Of a DNA stretch of 64,000 bases, positions 34,738-43,300 are shown piece after piece (the first letter of the stretch is position 1; every line of letters begins with the position of its first letter). Origin of the DNA: Streptomyces sp. CB02959 (GTDB taxonomy: Bacteria; Actinomycetota; Actinomycetes; Streptomycetales; Streptomycetaceae); NCBI RefSeq assembly GCF_002803155.1, contig NZ_NNBP01000037.1:28430-92429 (forward strand), written 5' to 3'. The notes below the pieces were generated by a model, which was not told the origin of the DNA, ran no database searches, and saw only the letters and a list, made by a program, of their open reading frames with translations. The position numbers and the translations under genes were made by a program.

Positions 34738-35631
34738 ATGGGGAAAATCGGACAGGATCGGCCTTCGGACGTCAGGGACCTGGCTTACACCCCGACCGTC
34801 GGCGCACCGGCTGGCGTCGAGGTGATGGAGCTCGCCGCCCTGTACGAGCGGGCGCGCCGCCACGGCAACGACCCGTACGCGCCGCTGCGCCCGTCCTTCC
34901 ACCAGCTGATCGGCGCCCGCGACCGGCCGCTGCTGATGGGGGTGGACTTCGTCGAGTACGAACTGCGGCCGGGATCGTGGCTGTGGATCCGGCCGGGGCA
35001 GGTCCAGCGGTTCGGCGCGGATCTGAGGGCGGCGGACGGGGTGATCGTGCTGTTCGAGGCGGGGTTCCTGCCGCCCGCGACCGTGGCGGCGGCACACATG
35101 GATCCGCCGTACGAGCAGCGGCCGCTCACGCCCGAGGGCCCGGACGCGGAGGGTGTGCGCCACGCCCTCGACCATCTCAGGTACGAGTACGGACAGTTGG
35201 CCTCGCTGCCGCTGCAGACACACGCCGAGGTGCTGCGCGCCTTGCTGTCCGTCCTGGTGATGCGGCTCGCGCAGGCCCGCGGTCCGGCTCCTCGGCCCGC
35301 CGCCTCGTCCGAGGTGTTCCGCCGCTTCCACGCGGCCGTGGAGCGAGACCACGCGGTGACCCGCCGCGTGGAGGACTACGCGGCGGCACTCGGTTACAGT
35401 CCGCGCACACTGACCCGGGCCACGTCCGCCGCGACCGGCCGCACGGCCAAGCAGTACGTCGACGATCGGGTGCTGTTGGAGGCCAAGCGGCTGCTGCAGC
35501 ACAGCGGCCTGACGGCGAAAGAGGTGGCGGACCGCCTCGGCTTCGCCGACGCCAGCGACTTCACCAAATTCTTCCGGCTGCGGACGGGCGTGACACCGGG
35601 GGCGTTCCGGGGCGGTACGGACCCCAGGTGA
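34738..35631 (+). CDS. AraC-family regulator of the decarboxylase operon
   Basis: 297 residues: an AraC_binding/cupin-like N-terminal half (RPLLMGVDFVEYELRPGSWL, WIRPGQVQRF) and a C-terminal HTH pair (YAAALGYSPRTLTRATSAAT and AKEVADRLGFADASDFTKFF). Start ATG at 34738. It diverges from vdcBCD with an 84-base gap, so it most likely activates that operon in response to an aromatic acid; inducer inferred. Confidence 0.9.
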   Translation: MGKIGQDRPSDVRDLAYTPTVGAPAGVEVMELAALYERARRHGNDPYAPLRPSFHQLIGARDRPLLMGVDFVEYELRPGSWLWIRPGQVQRFGADLRAADGVIVLFEAGFLPPATVAAAHMDPPYEQRPLTPEGPDAEGVRHALDHLRYEYGQLASLPLQTHAEVLRALLSVLVMRLAQARGPAPRPAASSEVFRRFHAAVERDHAVTRRVEDYAAALGYSPRTLTRATSAATGRTAKQYVDDRVLLEAKRLLQHSGLTAKEVADRLGFADASDFTKFFRLRTGVTPGAFRGGTDPR

Positions 35632-35772
35632 TGCTCAGCGCGAGGTAGAAGTCCACGCGCTCGCGCAGGGTCGCCAGGCTCCGGCCGGTGGGCGTTGATG
35701 CCCCTATGGATGTCAAGTGGCGGTTGCGGCACGTGCGCGGCTGGCTGCCGGACTCGGAGTGGCGATGAGCCG

Positions 35773-36034
35773 CTAGACCTCCCGTGCGATGTAGCGCTTG
35801 AGGCAGCGGATGACTTCTCGACGCGTCTTGCCCTCGGCGAGGCGTCGCTGCAGGTAGTTCCGGGTGGGGTTGTCACCTGCGGCGACGAGCAGGGCTGCGG
35901 CGCTGTCCGGGCCGACGCCGCGTACGTCGAGCAGACCGGGCGTACTCGCCTTGACGGCCTCGGCTATCTATCCGCTGGTTCAGGTCGTCGATCTCTTCGG
36001 TCAGGTGCTGGATTCGGCGGGCCGGCAGACGCAG
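35773..36034 (-). pseudogene. IS110-family transposase remnant
   Basis: Minus strand encodes LRLPARRIQHLTEEIDDLNQ, then in another frame LLDVRGVGPDSAAALLVAAG, NYLQRRLAEGKTRREVIRCL and KRYIAREV before a stop: parts of an IS110 (DEDD) transposase around its helix-hairpin-helix region, joined by a deletion that removed the intervening sequence. Confidence 0.6.
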
Positions 36035-36055
36035 GGTGTGCCGGGCAGCTGTAGC

Positions 36056-36200
36056 AGGCCGGTAGTCGAACGCACCATCGCCTGGCTCCACGGCTTCCGC
36101 CGCCTACGCATCCGATGGGAACGACGCGACGACATCCACGAAGCCTTCCTCGGCCTCGCCACATGCCTCGTTACCCACAGACACGTCCGACGCCTTTGTC
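36056..36200 (+). pseudogene. IS5-family transposase C-terminal remnant
   Basis: Encodes PVVERTIAWLHGFRRLRIRW, ERRDDIHEAFLGLATCLVTH and RHVRRLC, the standard C-terminus of another IS5 subgroup. It abuts the IS110 remnant head-on, showing nested or adjacent insertions. Confidence 0.65.
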
Positions 36201-36326
36201 AGGACCTCGTAGCCCGGCCGCGTGCTGCCCCGACTCAGTGCGCAGCCGTGCCCGAAGCCGCTTGATCGCGTCGTTGAGGCGCTGTACGGTCGCGGCGGTC
36301 TCCTGGGGCCGGGGGTTCTTGGTCAT
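36171..36326 (-). CDS. Small hypothetical protein
   Basis: 51 codons from an internal ATG (MTKNPRPQETAATVQRLNDA). The first half is a plausible helix of a real small protein, but there is no ribosome site and the C-terminus overlaps the IS5 remnant. The upstream 36327-36380 stretch is unusually A/T-rich for this genome. It may be the broken N-terminus of a mobile-element gene. Confidence 0.3.
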   Translation of the reverse strand: MTKNPRPQETAATVQRLNDAIKRLRARLRTESGQHAAGLRGPDKGVGRVCG

Positions 36327-36545
36327 GGTTTCAGCGTAAAAATCACACAAGCTACTTCGCCAAGTTACTTGTGCACTTTTTCCGTGCGGGCACTCGGAGC
36401 ACGAACGCCCCACCCAAAAGGCCGCAAAGTGGACCAGCCTCCTGGGTCACTCGGCATCTAGGCTCTGAAACAAGACGAAACAGGCGCCACTGGTGTGGTG
36501 CCGCACGCATCGTCGTCCGCCCCCGTCCCCCGCGAGGAACCGTCC

Positions 36546-37469
36546 ATGCGAGCCATCACCGTCCACGACCGCGACGCCGGCGTCCGTGGTCTGACCCTCA
36601 CCGACCTGCCGCATCCGCACGCGGCCGAGAACGACGTGATCGTGCGCGTCCACGCCGCCGGGTTCACCCCGGGTGAGCTGACCTGGCCCGGCACCTGGAC
36701 CGACCGGTCCGGCCGCGACCGTACGCCCAGCGTGCCTGGCCACGAGCTGTCCGGCGTCGTGACGGAACTGGGCTACGGCACCACCGGGTTGAGCGTCGAC
36801 CAACGCGTCTTCGGCCTCGCCGACTGGACGCGCAACGGCTCGCTCGCCCAGTACGTCGCCGTCGAGGCCCGCAACCTCGCCCCGCTGCCGGCCGACATCG
36901 ACCACGTCACGGCCGCGGCCCTGCCCATCTCCGGGCTCACCGCCTGGCAGGGCCTGTTCGATCACGCCCACCTGGCCACCGGTCAGACCGCGTTGATCCA
37001 CGGCGCCGCGGGCGGCGTCGGCTCCCTCGCCGTCCAGCTGGCCCGTGCGGCCGGCGCTCGCGTGATCGGCACCGGCCGCGCGGACGACCGTACGACCGCT
37101 CTCGACCTCGGCGCGGACACCTTCGTCGACCTGCAAGCCGAACGCCTCGAAGACATCGGCGACGTCGATGTCGTCTTCGACGTCATCGGCGGCGACGTCC
37201 TCGACCGGTCCGCCTCCCTGGTCCGTCCCGGCGGCACGCTCGTCAGCATCGCCCGCCCCGTCACCGTCCGGCCCAAGGACGGACGTGCGATCTTCTTCGT
37301 CGTCGAGCCCGACCGCACCCGCCTCGCCGACCTCGCCGTCCGTGTACGCGAAGGACGTCTCAAGCCGATCATCGGCGATGTCCGACCCCTGGCAGAGACC
37401 GTCGACGCTTTCGCTCCCGACAAGCGCACCCCCGGCAAGACGATCATCCGCGTCACAGACCACCAGTAG
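36546..37469 (+). CDS. Quinone oxidoreductase-like MDR protein
   Basis: 307 residues. GroES-like start (MRAITVHDRDAGVRGLTLTD, VPGHELSGVV), Rossmann motif ALIHGAAGGVGSLAVQLARA, and C-terminal GKTIIRV typical of NADP-dependent zinc-free MDR proteins. GAGGAA precedes the ATG at 36546. It probably reduces quinones or enones. It is isolated between IS remnants, so context adds nothing. It is a distant paralogue of the MDR gene at 13.5 kb. Confidence 0.9.
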   Translation: MRAITVHDRDAGVRGLTLTDLPHPHAAENDVIVRVHAAGFTPGELTWPGTWTDRSGRDRTPSVPGHELSGVVTELGYGTTGLSVDQRVFGLADWTRNGSLAQYVAVEARNLAPLPADIDHVTAAALPISGLTAWQGLFDHAHLATGQTALIHGAAGGVGSLAVQLARAAGARVIGTGRADDRTTALDLGADTFVDLQAERLEDIGDVDVVFDVIGGDVLDRSASLVRPGGTLVSIARPVTVRPKDGRAIFFVVEPDRTRLADLAVRVREGRLKPIIGDVRPLAETVDAFAPDKRTPGKTIIRVTDHQ

Positions 37470-37507
37470 TCCCGAAGATTCATACACCGCATGCCAAGCG
37501 ACGAATC

Positions 37508-37891
37508 ATGACCGGGAACAGTCGCGTCGACATCGGCAAGCAGCACCCGGCCTGCTACAAGGCCCTGCTCACCCTGTCGACCACCGCCGAGGAGAGTGCG
37601 GCCGCCGCCGGCCTGGACCCGCTCCTGGTCGAGCTGATCAAGATCCGCGTCTCTCGGATCAACGGCTACGCCTTCTGCCTGCGCATGCACACCCGCGCCT
37701 CGCCCAAGAAGGGCGAGAACTCCGACCCCCTCGCCGTCCTGCCCCTATGGGCCGAAACCGGCTACTTCACCGCCCCGTCCGCAGGAATGCCGAAGCCCTC
37801 GTTCCTGCGGCTCGACGACCCTGAGCACCACAGGCTCCGCAGGCTCCGAGTCCCCCGGCACCTCCCCATCGAGATGCAACAGCCCGCCTGA
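37508..37891 (+). pseudogene. AhpD-like / cytochrome P450 chimeric remnant
   Basis: An open frame of 127 codons that changes family halfway. Residues 1-75 are an AhpD/carboxymuconolactone-decarboxylase-type protein (KALLTLSTTAEESAAAAGLD, INGYAFCLRMHTRASPKKGE), with the first Cys of the CxxC redox pair replaced by Tyr. From residue about 90, PSFLRLDDPEHHRLRRL is the conserved N-terminal region of a bacterial P450. The two cannot make a working protein; this looks like a deletion joint between two former genes. Confidence 0.55.
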
Positions 37892-37907
37892 GTCCGGCCT
37901 CGGTCGA

Positions 37908-38200
37908 TCAGTTGGTGCTGCCCTGGTGTCCTGAGTCAGAGATTCTCTTGCAGTACGTCGCGACTTTGTCGAGGATCTCGTCGGCGGTCTTGGTCCAGCT
38001 GAGTGGTCGTGGTTTTCCGTTCCAGTCGGCCGACCAGGCACGGATGTCGCGTTCGAGAGCCGGGACCGAGCGGGGGACGCCGCGCCGCAGCTTCTTGCTG
38101 GTCAGCTCCCCGAACCACCGTTCCACCAGGTTCAACCACGATGATCCTGTGGGCGTGAAGTGAAGGTGAAAGCGGGGATGGGCCAGCAGCCACTGCTCCC
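37908..38200 (-). pseudogene. IS630-family transposase C-terminal remnant
   Basis: Encodes HPRFHLHFTPTGSSWLNLVE, RWFGELTSKKLRRGVPRSVP and TKTADEILDKVATYCKRISD, the last third of an IS630 (DDE, Tc1-like) transposase including the region of the final Glu. The N-terminal HTH and first two catalytic Asp are gone. Confidence 0.75.
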
Positions 38201-38282
38201 CGAACTGCCCATCCGCTGAGCACGGTTCCCCGTAGCCTGGTGCCGGGCAGGCGCGAACACCCACCCGGCACTCGGGTGTGGC

Positions 38283-39578
38283 TCAGCTGCCGCCCTTATG
38301 AGCGGTGACGCGGTAGACAACGGTGCCATGAGCGGGCACGGTCGCGGATATGGTGCCGGTGGTGTGCGTGTTGTGGTGCTGCCACAGGTCGCGCAGCCGG
38401 TAGTGGTCGGCCTGCGGGAGGCCCGCGTCCTTGGCGGTGGTGGAGATCTGCTGCGGCTCGTCGGTCTCGTTGAACAGCGCCACCGCCCGGGAGCCGTCGG
38501 CCAGTTGCTTGACCAGCGTCCAGCGGCCGGACTCGGACTTGAGGACGGTGGCCTGCTTGCCCAGGGGGTCCTGGTCGAGCGCGATGACGTCGTTGTTGGT
38601 CAGGATCTGGAAGGTTTCCGGGGTGGCCTTGCGCAGATCGGAACCGATCAGCAGCGGCGCGGACATCATCGACCACAGGGAGAAGTGACTGCGGTACTCG
38701 GTGTCGGTCATCCCGCCGTTGCCGACCTCCAGCATGTCCGGGTCATTCCAGTGCCCGGGGCCGGCGTACTGCGCCAGCGGCAGGTTCTGCTTGACGATAT
38801 CGAGCATGCTCGACCAGGAGTCGCTGATGTCCCCGGTGGTACGCCACAGATGTCCTACCGCCGACGCCCACTCCCAGGGTTTGTTCTCGCCCCATTCGCA
38901 GATGCTGTAGACGATTGGCCGTCCGGTGGCCTTCAGGGCGTCCCTCATGGTGCGGTACCGCTGCTGGGCGTCCACGCCCTGGTTGTTGCAGTTGTCGTAC
39001 TTGAGGTAGTCCACGCCCCAGTCGGCGAACTGCTGGGCGTCGGACCGCTCATGGCCGAGGCCGCCGGGGAATCCGTCCTGGTTGCAGGTCTTGGTGCCGG
39101 CGCTGGTGTAGATGCCGAATTTCAGGCCCTTGGAGTGCACATAGTCGGCGACCGCCTTGATGCCGTGCGGGAAGCGCCGCGGATCCGGTACGAGCTTGCC
39201 GTTCCCGTCCCGCGCGGGCTGCGCCCAGCAGTCGTCGAGATTGACGTACCGGTAGCCGGCGTCCTTGAGCCCCTTGGACAGGAACAGATCGGCGATGCCC
39301 TTGACCATGTCCTCGTTGAACTCCGCCCGGCAGTGCGTGGAGTTCCAGTTGTTGAAGCCCATCGGGGGCGTCTTGGCGAGCCCGTTGGGGAGCCGGGGTA
39401 CGCGGCCGGCGTCCACGGTGGCGCTGGTGGGAACGGGTCCGGCGGCGCCCGGGACGTGGGGCGTGCTCGCCGAGGCGGGCAGGGCGGTCACCCCGGCCGT
39501 ACACAGCAGCGCGGCGGACAGCGCTCCGACGATTCTTGGGTGGTTCCGCCGGCGGGTGGTGTGTAACTGAACGCGCAT
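38283..39578 (-). CDS. Secreted alpha-galactosidase, GH27
   Basis: 431 residues: signal peptide with an Arg pair (RRRNHPRIVGALSAALLCTA), then a GH27 barrel (LAKTPPMGFNNWNSTHC, YVNLDDCWAQPARDGNG), nucleophile Asp in YLKYDNCNN, acid/base Asp in TGDISDSW, and a C-terminal beta-sandwich. It should remove terminal alpha-galactose from oligosaccharides or galactomannan outside the cell. No carbohydrate-binding module. GGAGG precedes the ATG. Monocistronic. Confidence 0.92.
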   Translation of the reverse strand: MRVQLHTTRRRNHPRIVGALSAALLCTAGVTALPASASTPHVPGAAGPVPTSATVDAGRVPRLPNGLAKTPPMGFNNWNSTHCRAEFNEDMVKGIADLFLSKGLKDAGYRYVNLDDCWAQPARDGNGKLVPDPRRFPHGIKAVADYVHSKGLKFGIYTSAGTKTCNQDGFPGGLGHERSDAQQFADWGVDYLKYDNCNNQGVDAQQRYRTMRDALKATGRPIVYSICEWGENKPWEWASAVGHLWRTTGDISDSWSSMLDIVKQNLPLAQYAGPGHWNDPDMLEVGNGGMTDTEYRSHFSLWSMMSAPLLIGSDLRKATPETFQILTNNDVIALDQDPLGKQATVLKSESGRWTLVKQLADGSRAVALFNETDEPQQISTTAKDAGLPQADHYRLRDLWQHHNTHTTGTISATVPAHGTVVYRVTAHKGGS

Positions 39579-39894
39579 GGTTCGCGTCCTCCGTCTTCGT
39601 GAGAGGGGGGTGGGGACGTGCACCTGTCACTGATGGGTGCTTACGGTAGAACTTGTGGAAGTCTGTTGGAAGAGGGTGCGGCAAAGTTCTTTCCCTCCCG
39701 TCAAACCACTGGGCATATCGGGCTGTTCGGGATGTGGCGCGTTAGAGGTGTTCGGTCCTGTCGGCTTTCGCGGCTGAGGACAGCGGGCAAGGACGGGGCA
39801 TCGTCACGTCAACCCACGGAAGGCCCGCCCGAGGCGTTCTCCACGGCCGCGCACAGTGCCGTGTTCGCCTCGATCCGTTCCCTGCCCGCCCCCT

Positions 39895-40122
39895 ATCCGG
39901 GCGCACCTGGAGGAGCAAGAGCGCGAGATCGCGGCGCAGGCCGAGGCCACCCGGGGACGCAACGCGGAACTCACCGCGCAGTTGCAGGAGTTCGGCCCGG
40001 GCGCCGAGGAGGTCCGCATCGCCCGCAAGACCCTGCTGACGCTGCCGGTTCCGTCCCCGCCGACGCCGCCGGCCGCGAAGCTGCCGGACCACAGGCTCCA
40101 CACCCTCCCGAACCCCGGCTGA
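39895..40122 (+). pseudogene. Fragment of a coiled-coil protein common near IS elements
   Basis: Encodes REIAAQAEATRGRNAELTAQ, LQEFGPGAEEVRIARKTLLT and LPVPSP, a helical segment resembling small conserved actinobacterial proteins. Start and C-terminal part are missing. The surrounding 39579-40338 stretch otherwise holds no gene; its last 80 bases before the polyketide gene are notably A/T-rich. Confidence 0.35.
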
Positions 40123-40338
40123 CCAGCCACTCCGCACATCCCGACAACCCGCACCATCTCACCGGCGCAGTGGAACCCGGCGCCCACCCGACGCGACCAA
40201 CCGGGCCATCAGCATGCCCCCAAACGGAATTCCCCGATCTGCACGAACTACCAAGCCCCATAAGTAAACTGACGGTCCATCATGTATGTTCGTGGCTAAA
40301 TCGAGCCGCGTATGGCGCACTCTGATGGCTGGAGTCAG

Positions 40339-43300
40339 ATGACTTACCCCTCGTTCTCGGACGTGCTGGCGGCTCGGGAGGCTCAGCAGCCCGAGCGCAT
40401 CGTCTATCGGTTCCTGGAGACCGGGGACGTCGACGGGGATGTCACCGAACTGACCTACGGCGGGCTCGGGCGCCGGGTGCGGTCGATCGCGGCTTTCCTG
40501 CGGGAGCGCGGGCTGACCGGCCGGCGGGCGCTGCTGCTGTACCCGCCGGGGCTGGAGTTCGTCAGCGGTTTCCTCGGCTGCCTGGCCGGCGCGGTCGTGG
40601 CGGTGCCTGCGCCGCTGCCACGGCCGGGGGACTTCGACCGGTCGCTGCGTCGGCTGCGCCAGGTGGTTGCCGACGCGGGCATCGACACCGTGCTGTCAAC
40701 CAGGTACGTCATCGACGGCGTCGGTGCCGCGGTCGAGTCCCTGCCGGAGCTGGCCGCGCTGAGCTGGGTGGCCACCGAGGAAATACCGGACGACACCACG
40801 CCCTGGGACCGGCCGGCGCTTGAAGCGGACTCGGTCGCGTTCCTCCAGTACACCTCCGGCTCGACGAGTGCCCCGCGCGGAGTCGTGGTCACCCACGGCA
40901 ACCTCCTGCACAACCAGCAGGCGATCGCCGAAGTCATGGGTCACACGCCCGAACTGGCCGCTTCGTGGGACGGCGTGCTCGCGGTCAGCTGGCTGCCCAT
41001 GTTCCACGACATGGGCCTGATCGGCCCCGTGCTGCAGACCGTGTACACCGGGATGAGCTCAGTCCTGTTTTCGCCGCTGCACTTCCTGGAACGGCCCCAG
41101 CGGTGGCTCACCGCGGTGTCGCACTACCGGGCGCACACCAGCGGCGGACCCAACTTCGCCTACGAACTCGGCGTACGCCGCGCCTCGCCGGAGTGGGTGG
41201 ACAGCCTCGATCTCGGGTACTGGCGCGTGGCCTTCAACGGAGCGGAGCCGGTGCGGGCGGACACACTGCGGCGGTTCGCGGACCGGTTCGCACCGGCGGG
41301 TTTCCGGCCGGAAGCTCTGCAATCGGTCTACGGGCTGGCCGAGGCGACCCTGTTGGTGAGCGGGACCGCGATCGGGAGTGCGCCGACCGTGGTCGAGCGG
41401 CCGCGGGGCGACGGCGACCGGCGGGGCGCCGAGGTGGTCGGAGCGGGCAAACCGCCCAGCGGGGTGTCGGTGGTGATCGCCGATCTCACCGCCAATGGCG
41501 AGTGCGCCGAGGGCGAGGAAGGTGAGATCCGGGTCGCCGGACCGAGCATCGCACGCGGGTACTGGGGTGACGAGCAAGCCACCTGCGAGGTCTTCGGCGG
41601 CGGGCGCGCAGGCTACCTGCGAACCGGAGACCTCGGTTTCGTCCGGGCCGGGGAACTCTTCGTCACCGGCAGGCACAAGGACCTGCTGGTGATCGACGGG
41701 GTGAACCACTACCCGCAGGATCTGGAGCTGACCGTGGAGGGCGCGCACGGCGCGGTCCGCCCAGGTTGCGTGGCGGCGTTTTCGGCCGACGGTGGTGTCG
41801 ACGGGGAACAGCCGGTCGTGGTGGCCGAGGTGAAACCCGGGGCAGGGGAACCGGCGGAGATCAAGGAGCGTATCCGGCGGGCGGTGAGCGCCGGACACGG
41901 GCTGGCGCTGCGAGACGTGGTCCTCATCCCGCCGCGCACCATCTTCAAGACGAGCAGCGGCAAGATCCAGCGGCACGCCTGCCGCGCGGCCTATCTCGAC
42001 GGTGGGTACGAGACCGACGCGCGTGCGCGAAGCGAGGAACCGCCCGCCACCACGGCAGCGGTCGCGACCCCGGAGTCGGTTCGGCTCTGGCTGGTCGAAG
42101 CCATCGCTGCGCAGGCGAACCTGGCTCCTGAACGGGTGGAAGCGGACCGCCCGCTGGCGGAGTTCGGCCTCGGCTCTCGCGGTCTTGTGGAGCTGGTCGG
42201 CAGGCTTTCGGAGTTCCTGGGCCGCCGGTTCGACCCGAGCCTGCTGTTCGAGCACCCGACGATCAGCGCGGTGGTCGACGCCGTGTTCCCGGCGGCCCGG
42301 TCCGCCGAGGCTGTGCCGTCGGTGGCCGTGGTGGACGACCCGGTTGTGGTGGTGGGTGTGGGGTGTCGGTTGCCTGGTGGTGTGGTGTCGATGGACGGCC
42401 TGTGGGAGTTGGTCGCCAGGGGCGGGGATGCGACGTCGGAGGTGCCTGTCGACCGTGGGTGGGGGGCTGGGGGGCCGGTTTGGCGTGGTGGTTTTCTGGA
42501 GGGGGTCGCGGAGTTCGATGCGGGGTTCTTCCGGGTCGGTCCGCGTGAGGCGTCGGCGATGGATCCCCAGCAGCGGTTGATGCTGGAGGTGTCGTGGGAG
42601 GCGCTGGAACGGGCGGGGATCGATCCGCGTTCACTGGCGGGCAGTGCGACCGGCGTGTACACCGGCGTGACCTATTCCGACTACATCACGGGCTTCGCCG
42701 GCGACGCGCCTCAGGAGGTCGCCGACTACCTCAGCGACAACGGCACGAGCAGTGTCGCGTCGGGCCGGGTGGCGTATGTGCTGGGGTTGGAGGGCCCGGC
42801 GGTGACAGTGGACACGGCGTGTTCGTCGTCGCTGGTGGCATTGCATCTGGCGGCGCAGGCGGTTCGGTCGGGAGAGTGTTCCCTGGCGCTTGCCGGCGGT
42901 GTCACGGTGATGTCTACGCCCGCCGCCATCGACGCAATGGCACGTAAACGCGGACTCTCCCCGGATGGCCGGTGCAGGGCGTTCGCGGAGGGGGCGGATG
43001 GCACCGGTTTTGCCGAGGGTGCTGGTGCGGTGGTGGTGGAACGTCTCTCGGATGCAGTGCGGTCGGGGCATCCGGTGCTGGCGGTGGTGGCTGGTTCGGC
43101 GGTCAACCAGGACGGGGCAAGCAACGGGCTGACCGCGCCGAACGGTCCTGCACAGGAACGGGTGATCCGGCGTGCGCTGGCGAACGCCGGATTGCACACG
43201 TCCGACGTGGACGTCGTCGAGGCGCACGGCACAGGCACCACCCTGGGAGACCCGATCGAGGCGCGTGCATTGCTCGCCACCTACGGCCAGGACCGTACCG

